A stretch of DNA of 64,000 nt from G963720475 sp963720475 (GTDB lineage Bacteria; Actinomycetota; Thermoleophilia; Solirubrobacterales; Thermoleophilaceae): NCBI GenBank assembly GCA_963720475.1, contig OY970394.1:310001-374000 (forward strand). The letters are read 5' to 3'. Of the stretch, positions 16,541-24,185 are shown one piece after another. A program made the position numbers and the translations under genes. The notes below the pieces were generated by a model, which worked only from the letters and a program-made list of their open reading frames with translations, ran no database searches and was not told where the DNA came from. The number at the start of each line of letters is the position of its first letter. Position 1 is the stretch's first letter.

Positions 16541-17528
16541 GGTGGTCTCCCTTCGTGGTGGCTGAGGTGCTGGCGAAGCGGCGGCGGTAGTCGCCGGGAG
16601 CAACTCCGAGGCGGCGCCCGAACGCGCGGCGCATCGTCTCCGGCGTGCCGAACCCGCAGTCGCGCGCGATCCGCTCGATCGGCGCGGAGGTGCTCTCGAG
16701 CGCGGCGCTCGCGCGTTCGACGCGAACGGCCTCGACATAGCGCGCGGGCGTGAGCCCGACCTCGCGCTTGAACGCGCGCGCGAAGTTGCGCGGGCTCATG
16801 TGGGCGCGCGCCGCGAGTGACTCGACCGAGAGGTCGGCGTCGGCGTTGTCGGCGATCCAGTCCTGGACGTCGCGGATCGGACGCCGTTCGGCGAGCTGCG
16901 ACGACAGCTGCGAGCTGAATTGCGACTGGCCGCCCGGGCGCTGCATGAAGAGGACGAGCCAGCGGGCGGCGGCGAGGGCGGTCTCGCGCCCGAGGTCCTC
17001 CTCCACGAGCGCGAGCGCGAGGTCCATGCCGGCGGTCACGCCGGCGGAGGTCCAGACGTTGCCGTCGCGGACGAAGATCGAGTCGTGCTCGACCTCGACC
17101 GCCGGGTGGCGCTTGGCGAGGTACTCGCAGCTCGCCCAGTGGGTCGTCGCCTTCTTGCCGTCGAGCAGGCCCGCGCGCGCGAGCAGGAAGGCGCCGGAGC
17201 AGACGGAGGTCACGCGCCGCGCGCGACCCGCCGCGCGTTCGATCCAGGCGACGAGGCGGGCATCACGCTCGGCGGCGATCGTGCCGACGCCACCGGCGAC
17301 GAGCAGGGTGTCGAGCGCCTCGGGCTGCCGCGCGGTGGTGCGGTGGGGGACGATCTGGAGTCCGCTCGACGTGGCGATCGGATCGCGCGACGAACCCACC
17401 AGCTCGACGTCGTACTCGCCGCCGCCCGCGAGCTGCGATGCGGCCGTGAAGACCTCGAGCGGCCCGACGGCGTCGAGCGCCTGAAGCTGGGGGAAGACGA
17501 CGATCGCGACCTTGCGGGGCTTGGTCAT
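16515..17528 (-). CDS. GlxA-family transcriptional regulator (DJ-1 domain plus AraC HTH)
   Basis: A 337-residue regulator. Residues about 8-185 are a DJ-1/PfpI-like sensor domain (VVFPQLQALDAVGPLEVF, VCSGAFLLARAGLLDG, TTHWASCEYL), and residues about 220-320 are an AraC double helix-turn-helix (SVESLAARAHMSPRNFARAF, IERIARDCGFGTPETMRRAF). Proteins of this architecture activate or repress nearby catabolic genes. Its 3' end overlaps the stand-alone DJ-1 gene, so that enzyme is the likely target. The 111-bp divergent region to the CoA-transferase at 17,640 would hold promoters for both directions. Confidence 0.9.
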   Translation of the reverse strand: MTKPRKVAIVVFPQLQALDAVGPLEVFTAASQLAGGGEYDVELVGSSRDPIATSSGLQIVPHRTTARQPEALDTLLVAGGVGTIAAERDARLVAWIERAAGRARRVTSVCSGAFLLARAGLLDGKKATTHWASCEYLAKRHPAVEVEHDSIFVRDGNVWTSAGVTAGMDLALALVEEDLGRETALAAARWLVLFMQRPGGQSQFSSQLSSQLAERRPIRDVQDWIADNADADLSVESLAARAHMSPRNFARAFKREVGLTPARYVEAVRVERASAALESTSAPIERIARDCGFGTPETMRRAFGRRLGVAPGDYRRRFASTSATTKGDHHADRIRPL

Positions 17529-17639
17529 GACCGTGATGATGCTACCTCGCGTGCTGGCAGTAATGACACCATGCAGACGATTCCTGCCAACCGCCGATGC
17601 GGCGTGCCGCGCGCTGGAGGGGCGCTAGGGTCGGGCTCC

Positions 17640-18926
17640 ATGGCTGCGATCGCCGAAGTCCTCGCCGCGAAGAAGTGCTCGCCGGACGCGGTGCACGAGC
17701 ACTTCGAGGCCGGCGCCGACCTGATCGTCGGCCTCGGGAACGGCGAGCCGAAGACCGTCATCGACGCGCTCGAGGACGGATTCTCGTCGCGCGACGTGCG
17801 CGTCCACCAGATGTGCCCGCTGCGGCCGCGGCGCTACATCGAGGGCGAGGTCCCCGGCCTTCGGCACGTCTCGTGGTTCCTGATGCCGACCAACCGCCAG
17901 GCGTTCCACGACGGCCACTGCGACCTCGTGCCGAACAACTTCAGCGAGGTTCCGGCGCTGATGCGCAACTCGACGAAACGGTCGCTCGCGCTCGTCGCGG
18001 CCGCCCCGCCCGACGAGCACGGCTACTTCTCGCTCGGGCCGCACGCCGAGTACGCCGCCGCGATGATCGGCGAGGTCCCGTTCTTCGTCGAGGCGAACGC
18101 ACAGCTGCCGCGCACGTTCGGCGAGAACCAGGTCCACGTCAGCCAGGTCGTCGGCTGGTGTGAGGCCGACTACGAGCTGATCGAGGTGCCGCCCCGCCCG
18201 CCGACCGACACCGACCGCCGGATCGCCGAATCGATCGCGGAGCGGATTCCGAATGGCGCCACGATCCAGGCGGGGATCGGCTCGGTGCCCGACGCCGTAC
18301 TCGGCCTCCTCGGCGAGCACCGCGACCTCGGCATCCACACCGAGCTGATGGGCGACGGCTTCATCGACCTGATCGAGACCGGCGCGGCGAACGGCACCCG
18401 CAAGGCGACGCACCGAAACAAGGCGATCACGACAACCGCGCTCGGGACGAAGCGGCTGGCGGAGTTCGTCGCCGACAACGCCGGCGTCGAGCTGTGGCCC
18501 GTGGATCACACGAACGATCCGCGCAACATCGCGCTCGAGCCGAACTTCGTCTCGATCAACGCGACGCTCGAGGTCGACTTCCTCGGCCAGTGCGCCTCGG
18601 AGTCGCTCGGCTCGGAGTACTGGTCGTCATCCGGCGGCCAGGCCGACTACGTCCGCGGCGCGATGTTCGCGGAGAACGGCCAGTCGTTCATCGTGCTGCA
18701 CTCCTCGACCCACGACGAGTCGGTCTCGCGCATCGTCCCCAGGTTGCAACCCGGCGCCGCCGTCACGACGTTCAAGAACATCGTCGACAAGGTCGTGACC
18801 GAGCACGGTGTGGCCGAGCTCCACGGCCAGTCGATCGCCGAGCGCACGCGGCGACTGATCGCGATCGCTCACCCGAAGTTCCGCGACGAGCTCGGGCGCG
18901 AGGCGCGCGAGGTCGGCTACCTCTAG
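17640..18926 (+). CDS. Acetyl-CoA hydrolase/CoA-transferase family protein
   Basis: A 428-residue member of the acetyl-CoA hydrolase/4-hydroxybutyrate CoA-transferase family. The ATG at 17,640 is chosen because the family N-terminus (helix then GADLIVGLGNGEPKTVIDAL) begins here; a longer open frame upstream has no family resemblance. Landmarks are ATIQAGIGSVPDAVLGLLGE, LGIHTELMGDGFIDLIE and the C-terminal SGGQADYVRGA and VTTFKNIVDKVVTEHGVAEL. It would move CoA between short carboxylates or hydrolyse acyl-CoA through a glutamyl-CoA intermediate. A GC hairpin lies after its stop. Exact acyl donor unknown. Confidence 0.9.
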   Translation: MAAIAEVLAAKKCSPDAVHEHFEAGADLIVGLGNGEPKTVIDALEDGFSSRDVRVHQMCPLRPRRYIEGEVPGLRHVSWFLMPTNRQAFHDGHCDLVPNNFSEVPALMRNSTKRSLALVAAAPPDEHGYFSLGPHAEYAAAMIGEVPFFVEANAQLPRTFGENQVHVSQVVGWCEADYELIEVPPRPPTDTDRRIAESIAERIPNGATIQAGIGSVPDAVLGLLGEHRDLGIHTELMGDGFIDLIETGAANGTRKATHRNKAITTTALGTKRLAEFVADNAGVELWPVDHTNDPRNIALEPNFVSINATLEVDFLGQCASESLGSEYWSSSGGQADYVRGAMFAENGQSFIVLHSSTHDESVSRIVPRLQPGAAVTTFKNIVDKVVTEHGVAELHGQSIAERTRRLIAIAHPKFRDELGREAREVGYL

Positions 18927-18965
18927 CGCACCGCGCCCCCGACTTCTACTCGCCGCGCAACGGTT

Positions 18966-18987
18966 GCCGCGGGCAATCAGCCGCGGC
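18966..18987. terminator. GC-rich hairpin between convergent genes
   Basis: GCCGCGG and CCGCGGC, separated by eight bases, form a 7-bp all-GC stem between the CoA-transferase stop (18,926) and the gnd stop (18,991). Position suits a shared terminator for the converging transcripts. No T-run follows on either strand, so efficiency is uncertain. Confidence 0.4.
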
Positions 18988-18990
18988 GGG

Positions 18991-20019
18991 TCAGTCCTTC
19001 TTCTCGTCGTGCCCGCCGAACTGCTTGCGCATCGCCGACAGCGCCTTGTTGGCGAAGTCGTCGAGGTCGCGTGAGGCGAAGCGCTCCTGGAGCGCGGTCG
19101 TGAGCACCGGCGCCGGGACGCCCTCCTCGATCGCCGCGATGGCGGTCCAGCGGCCCTCGCCCGAATCCGACACGCGGCCCTCGTACTCGCCCAGTTCGGG
19201 CGACTCGCGCAGCGCTGTCGCGGTCAGGTCGAGCAGCCACGAGCCGACGACGCTCCCCCGCCGCCAAAGCTCGGCGACTTCCGGGATGTCGATGTCGTAC
19301 TGGTAGTGCTCGGGGTGGTCGAGCGGCGCGGTCTCCGCGTCGGCCTGCCGGTCGCGGGTGCCGACGTCGGCGTTCTTGATGATGTTGAGGCCCTCGGCGT
19401 AGGCGGCCATGATCCCGTACTCGATCCCGTTGTGGACCATCTTCACGAAATGGCCCGCGCCGCTCGGGCCGCAGTGGAGGTAGCCGTGTTCGGCCTGGGA
19501 GGGCTCGCCGTCTCGGCCCGGGGTCCGTTCGGCCGCCTCCACCCCCGGGGCGAGCGTGGAGAAGATCGGGTCGAGCCGCTTCACGGCCTCGTCGGGCCCG
19601 CCGATCATCAGGCAGTAGCCGCGCTCGAGCCCGAAGACGCCGCCGCTCGTGCCGCAGTCGAGGTAGTCGATCCCCTTCTGCACGAGCGACGCGGCCCGGC
19701 GGATGTCGTCGTGGTAGTAGGAGTTGCCGCCGTCGATGATCGCGTCGCCCTTCTCGAGATGCTCGGCGACGCCGCTGACGGTCTCCTCGGTGATGTGGCC
19801 CGCGGGGACCATCACCCATACCGAGCGCGGAGGAGTGAGCTTCTGCGCCAGCTCTTCGAGTGAGGAGGCACCCTCGGCGCCTTCGCCCTCGAGCTCTTTG
19901 ACGGAGTCGGGATCGACGTCGTAGACGACGCACTGGTGCCCTGCGCGCATCAGCCGCCGGACCATGTTGGCGCCCATCCGGCCGAGGCCGACCATCCCAA
20001 GCTCTGCGTTGTCTCCCAC
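18991..20019 (-). CDS. gnd: 6-phosphogluconate dehydrogenase, decarboxylating (short form)
   Basis: A 342-residue short-form 6-phosphogluconate dehydrogenase, which oxidises 6-phosphogluconate to ribulose 5-phosphate and CO2 in the pentose phosphate pathway. The nucleotide motif is GLGRMGANMVRRL, then VYDVDPD (Asp favouring NAD). Substrate motifs are DGGNSYYHDD, DCGTSGGVFG and the catalytic KMVHNGIEYG. The length matches the NAD-type GndA/YqeC class rather than the 470-residue NADP type. It is divergent from the MFS exporter at 20,103 and convergent with the CoA-transferase. Confidence 0.93.
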   Translation of the reverse strand: MGDNAELGMVGLGRMGANMVRRLMRAGHQCVVYDVDPDSVKELEGEGAEGASSLEELAQKLTPPRSVWVMVPAGHITEETVSGVAEHLEKGDAIIDGGNSYYHDDIRRAASLVQKGIDYLDCGTSGGVFGLERGYCLMIGGPDEAVKRLDPIFSTLAPGVEAAERTPGRDGEPSQAEHGYLHCGPSGAGHFVKMVHNGIEYGIMAAYAEGLNIIKNADVGTRDRQADAETAPLDHPEHYQYDIDIPEVAELWRRGSVVGSWLLDLTATALRESPELGEYEGRVSDSGEGRWTAIAAIEEGVPAPVLTTALQERFASRDLDDFANKALSAMRKQFGGHDEKKD

Positions 20020-20102
20020 TCTCAGCTCCTCTCGCGAAGTAGTTGGGCGGAGCCTATAGTGGGCTCGCTCGTGGGGTTCGAGATGATTCCGGCGCAGCAG
20101 AA

Positions 20103-21695
20103 GTGAGCACCGCCTCGCTGGCGGACCACTTCCCCCGGCCGCACCGGGCCAAGACGCACGCGCCGCACGCGCATACCAAGCCGAACCTGGTCCTCGTCCT
20201 CTCGTGCGCGACGCTGTTCATGATCGCGGTCAACACCTCGGCCGTGAACACGGCTCTGAACGCGATCGCCGACGATCTCTCGCTCAGCGCGAGCGAGGTC
20301 GGCTGGGTCGTAGGGATCTACCTCGTCGCGACCGCCTCGTTCGTGGTGCTGGGCGGCAGGCTCGGAGACCTGTTCGGCGAGCGGCCCGTGTTCCTCGTCG
20401 GGCTGGTCGTGTTCGCGGTCGGCGCCGCGGTGATGGCGGTGGCGCAAGGGCCGGCGATGGCGATCGGCGGGCGCGTCGTGCAGGGGATCGCCGGAGCAGT
20501 GCTGATGCCCGCCGGGATGGCCGTCCTGCGCATCGCGTTTCCGCCCGAGCGCCAAGGGCACGCGCTCGGCATCTGGGGTGCGTTCGGCGGCGCGGGGTTC
20601 GCGCTCGGACCGCTGATCGGAGGCGCCCTCACGGACTCGCTCAGCTGGCGCTGGGTCTGGATCGCATCGGGCGTCGTCGCGATCGGCCTCGCGCTGATGG
20701 CGCTCGCCGCGCTGCGCGGGATGCCACGCCCCACCGACCGTCCGCGGCTCGACAAGGCCGGGATCTGCCTGCTGCCACTCGCGCTGTTCAGCCTCACGCT
20801 CGCGCTCCAGCAGGGTTCCTCGTGGGGCTGGAGCGATCCGAAGACGCTCGGGGCCTTCGCCCTCGCCGCCGTCGCGGGAGTGGCCCTCGTCGTCGTCGAG
20901 ATGCGCCACGCCGACCCGATGCTTCACCTCAAGCTGCTCCGCGACCGGCACCTGTTCGCGGGCGTCGCGGGCACCTCCGTCAACGCGCTCTTCCTGATCG
21001 GGATCCTGTTCTTCTACAACGTCTGGGCCCAGTCGCCGTTGACGCTCGGCGAGTCGCCGCTCGACGCGAGCATCCAGCTACTGCCCTACGGAGCGCTGGT
21101 GTTCGTGACGTCGCTCGTGATCGGCTCGGTCTGCGACCGCGTCGGGTTCCGCTGGCCGATCGCCGCCGGCCTCGCGCTGATGGGCATCGCGGGGGTCCTC
21201 CTCGGCCAGACGGATTCCGGGAGCGACTACGGCGAGCTGTGGATGTACCTGGTCATCCTCGGAGCCGGTGTCGGAATCACCTTTGCTGCTCCCTCGGCCG
21301 CCGGGCTGGCGGCAGTCAAGGCCGAGCAGGCAGGCGAAGCGTCGGGGGTCATCAACGTCGGCCGCTACCTCAGCGCGGCGCTCGTGGTCTCGCTCGGGAC
21401 GATCGCCTTCACCGCCGTCGCCTCCGACCAGCTCAACGAGCGGCTCGACCGCTCGCAGGTGCCGCGGATCGAGCAGAAGCAGCTCGACCGCGCGCTCTCC
21501 GGAGCTCCAGCGGGCATCGCGGCGGCCGAGCGCCCGCTCGACACCCCAGGACGCGCCGAGTTCCGCAGCGGAGGCGCGAGCGGGGTGGCCGAGGGCTTCG
21601 CCGACGTGATGCTCGGGCTGGGCTTGATCTCACTCGTCAGCGCCGCCGGGTGGATCGTGTTGATGCGCCCGGCGCGGGCGCCCGGCGACGGCTAG
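20103..21695 (+). CDS. MFS transporter, DHA2-like exporter
   Basis: A 530-residue transporter from GTG 20,103; an earlier TTG at 20,043 would add 20 residues unlike a transporter N-terminus. Around 14 hydrophobic segments are seen. Helix 1 has FMIAVNTSAVNTALNAIADDL, in which Asn replaces the Asp usual in this family's first helix, and GGRLGDLFGERPVF is the A-like loop. It should export a small molecule with proton exchange. It resembles the exporter at 4,879 in length only; the two are not close copies. The stop overlaps the GMC oxidoreductase stop by four bases. Confidence 0.88.
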   Translation: MSTASLADHFPRPHRAKTHAPHAHTKPNLVLVLSCATLFMIAVNTSAVNTALNAIADDLSLSASEVGWVVGIYLVATASFVVLGGRLGDLFGERPVFLVGLVVFAVGAAVMAVAQGPAMAIGGRVVQGIAGAVLMPAGMAVLRIAFPPERQGHALGIWGAFGGAGFALGPLIGGALTDSLSWRWVWIASGVVAIGLALMALAALRGMPRPTDRPRLDKAGICLLPLALFSLTLALQQGSSWGWSDPKTLGAFALAAVAGVALVVVEMRHADPMLHLKLLRDRHLFAGVAGTSVNALFLIGILFFYNVWAQSPLTLGESPLDASIQLLPYGALVFVTSLVIGSVCDRVGFRWPIAAGLALMGIAGVLLGQTDSGSDYGELWMYLVILGAGVGITFAAPSAAGLAAVKAEQAGEASGVINVGRYLSAALVVSLGTIAFTAVASDQLNERLDRSQVPRIEQKQLDRALSGAPAGIAAAERPLDTPGRAEFRSGGASGVAEGFADVMLGLGLISLVSAAGWIVLMRPARAPGDG

Positions 21696-23311
21696 GCGCT
21701 CGCGCCCGCGGGCTCCGCGGCAACGGCGGTGTCCGCGCCGAGCGCACCCTCGCGGCGGATGAAGTCGGCGCAGCGCTCGCCGATCATGATCGCCGGGGCG
21801 TTCGTGTTCGCGCGCGTGATCTCCGGCAACGACGAGCAATCGGCAACCCGCAGGTTGGCGACCCCATGGACGCGTAGCCTCGCGTCCAGCGCGCCGTCCC
21901 CCGGCTCGCCCATCCTCGCCGTGCAGGAGGGATGGAAGGTGTGCTCGACGTCGGAGCGGATCCACGCTTCGAGCTCTTCGTCGGTCTGCCGGTCGGCGGT
22001 GTGGATCTCCTCGCCGAGCACGCTCGCCAGCGGTTCGGTCGCGGCGATCTCGCGCGAGATCCGGATCGCTCGGATCATCGCGTCCATGTCGTCGCGCTCG
22101 GTGAGCATGTTGAGCCGCACCTCGGGCAGCTTGTGCGGGTCGGGCGAGGCAGCCATCACGGTCCCGACGCTCTTCGGCGTCCAGTACGACTGCGCGATCA
22201 CGAGCGCCGGCATGGGGTGCTCCTCGGAGCCGTGCTTCCAGAAGAAGGCGGGGCCGAAGATGAGCTGGAAGTCCGGCGCGGGGAGGTCGTCGCGCGAGCG
22301 GATGTGTGCGAGCGCCTCGCCGATGTTCGAGCCGAGCTTGCCTGCTCCGTTCAGCAGCCAGCGCGCAAGCCACTTGGGGTGCTCGGCGTCGGAGAGGCCG
22401 AGCTCGCCGCAGCCCTCGCGCAGCTCCCAGTTGATCAGCGTCAGCGGGTGCTCGCGCAGGTGTTGGCCGACGGCCCGGCTGTCCACCACGGGGTCGACGC
22501 CGATCTCGCGCAGGTGCTCGGCGGGACCGATGCCCGAGAGCTGGAGCAGGTGCGGCGTGTTCAAGGCACCGGCGCAGAGGACGATGTCGGCGCTCGATTC
22601 GGCGGTTTGCTTCTTGCCACCGCGCTCGAACTCGATCCCAACGGCGCGGCCGTCGCGGATCGCGACCCGGTGAACGAGCGCGCCCGTGACGATGTCGAGG
22701 TTCGGCCGCCCGCGCGCAGGCCCGAGGTAGCCGCGCGCGGCGCTGAAGCGGCGCCCGCGGCGGACCGTGACGGGCGCGATGCCGGCGCCCTCTTCCGGGC
22801 CCGACAGATCGTCGTTCGCGGGGATCCCCGTGGCTTGGGCCGCGGCGACGAACTTCTCCGCCAGCCGATCCGGGTTCGACATCCGCTGGACGTGCATCGG
22901 ACCGTTGTTCACGGGCGCGTCGCAGGGAAGGTTGTGGCGATGCTCGATGCGCTCGAAGAACGGGCGCACCTCGTCCCAGCTCCAGCCCTCGATCCCCCAG
23001 CCGTCGTAGTCGAGCGGGTTGCCGCGGATCCAGAGCATCGCGTTCATCCCGCTGCAGCCCCCGAGCATCTTTCCGCGCGGCTCGTAGATCCGCCGCCCAT
23101 CGCAGCCGGGCTCCGGCTCGGTGAAGTAGTCCCAGTCCCGCTTGCCGTGGAACTGCTTCGAGAAGGCGAGCGGCGCGAGCACGTCGAGGCGGGTGCCCGA
23201 CCCGCCGGCCTCGACGAGCAGCACGCTGCGGTCCGGGTCCTCGCTCAGCCGCGCAGCGACGGCGCAGCCGGCCGAGCCGGCGCCGACGACGATGTGGTCG
23301 TAGCGCTTCAC
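21692..23311 (-). CDS. GMC family oxidoreductase (FAD-dependent alcohol oxidase/dehydrogenase)
   Basis: A 539-residue glucose-methanol-choline family flavoenzyme from GTG 23,311. FAD is bound by VVGAGSAGCAVAARLSE and the GMC signatures are present as GGCSGMNAMLWIRG and GALNTPHLLQLSGIGP. The active-site His lies in HPSCTARMG, with the partner Asn in ANTNAPAIMIGERCA. Closest by look are choline dehydrogenase-like and medium/long-chain alcohol dehydrogenases (AlkJ type). Its start overlaps the alpha/beta hydrolase stop by four bases, suggesting joint action on alcohols or esters. The aldehyde product could be used by the aldehyde dehydrogenase at 2,517. Confidence 0.93.
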   Translation of the reverse strand: MKRYDHIVVGAGSAGCAVAARLSEDPDRSVLLVEAGGSGTRLDVLAPLAFSKQFHGKRDWDYFTEPEPGCDGRRIYEPRGKMLGGCSGMNAMLWIRGNPLDYDGWGIEGWSWDEVRPFFERIEHRHNLPCDAPVNNGPMHVQRMSNPDRLAEKFVAAAQATGIPANDDLSGPEEGAGIAPVTVRRGRRFSAARGYLGPARGRPNLDIVTGALVHRVAIRDGRAVGIEFERGGKKQTAESSADIVLCAGALNTPHLLQLSGIGPAEHLREIGVDPVVDSRAVGQHLREHPLTLINWELREGCGELGLSDAEHPKWLARWLLNGAGKLGSNIGEALAHIRSRDDLPAPDFQLIFGPAFFWKHGSEEHPMPALVIAQSYWTPKSVGTVMAASPDPHKLPEVRLNMLTERDDMDAMIRAIRISREIAATEPLASVLGEEIHTADRQTDEELEAWIRSDVEHTFHPSCTARMGEPGDGALDARLRVHGVANLRVADCSSLPEITRANTNAPAIMIGERCADFIRREGALGADTAVAAEPAGASA

Positions 23312-24150
23312 GACGCCGCCGCGCCGGCGGGGACTCGGTCCGCGTCGGCCACGCCGCCTGTCGTTTCGAGGATCAACCGCGTCACGGGCTCCGGATCGTC
23401 CGCGAAGGGAACGTGGCCGAGCTTCTGCAGGATCTCCACACGCGCGTGAGGGATCTTCGCGGCGATCCGCTCCGCCTGGCGCACGGGGAGGATCTGGTCC
23501 GAGGTTCCCCAGACGACCGTCACCGGGCAGCTGATCCCGTCCCACCCCTCGGCGTTGCGGGTGAAGATGAAGTTCGACGCCTCGGGGAACGCCGAGCTGC
23601 GGGCGAAGACGCGCAGGGCGTAGGTCAACTCATCGGGCTGGGCCTGCCAGGGGCGAGCCACGGCGAGTCCGTACAGCGCGGTGCGTCCGGCGGCCGTCTT
23701 CGTCAGCCGCCCGAGCGTGGGCTCGAGCACCCGCAGCATCCGCCGCGCCGAGTCGACCTTCAGCTTCGAGATCCGGTTCTCGCTGCTCGTCCCAAGCCCC
23801 GCGGGGGCGATCGCGACGGCCGTCTGAATCCGCCCGCGCCTCGCGAGCTCTAGCGCGATCCAGCCGCCCATCGAGAAGCCGGCGACGTGAGCATCCCCGA
23901 CGCCGAGTGCCTCGAGCTCGGCCTCGACCGCGTCGGCCAATGCAGGAACGGTCGCTTCCCTGTCGCGCAGCGGCGGCGAAGCGCCGAAGCCCGGGAGGTC
24001 GAGCGCGATCACATCATGGCGCGCGGCGAGCGCCGGGAGAATTGGCTTCCAGGCGCGCCAGCTCGACCCGAGACCGTGCACCAGGACGAGCGGTTCGCCC
24101 TCGCCTTCTCGGTGCCCGTAGAGATCCGGCGCGTTCGATCCGAGGCCCAT
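23308..24150 (-). CDS. Alpha/beta hydrolase
   Basis: A 280-residue alpha/beta-hydrolase-fold protein. The oxyanion motif is VLVHGLGSSW, the nucleophile elbow GFSMGG, the acid Asp in WGTSDQ and the His in KLGHVPFADD, so the triad is complete. There is no signal peptide, so it acts in the cytoplasm. It could be an esterase, lipase-like or haloalkane-type hydrolase; sequence alone does not decide. It is translationally coupled to the following GMC oxidoreductase, consistent with releasing an alcohol that the GMC enzyme then oxidises. Confidence 0.9.
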   Translation of the reverse strand: MGLGSNAPDLYGHREGEGEPLVLVHGLGSSWRAWKPILPALAARHDVIALDLPGFGASPPLRDREATVPALADAVEAELEALGVGDAHVAGFSMGGWIALELARRGRIQTAVAIAPAGLGTSSENRISKLKVDSARRMLRVLEPTLGRLTKTAAGRTALYGLAVARPWQAQPDELTYALRVFARSSAFPEASNFIFTRNAEGWDGISCPVTVVWGTSDQILPVRQAERIAAKIPHARVEILQKLGHVPFADDPEPVTRLILETTGGVADADRVPAGAAAS

Positions 24151-24185
24151 GTAGCGCGCACCTTACGCCGCCGAAGCGGCGCGCG

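Noticed and set aside
16920..17639. Upstream extension of the CoA-transferase frame by 240 codons
   Set aside because: It lies antisense to the GlxA-type regulator, and its residues are unlike the family.
21932..23449. A 505-codon plus-strand frame over the GMC gene
   Set aside because: Shadow of the GMC coding sequence; no recognisable domain.
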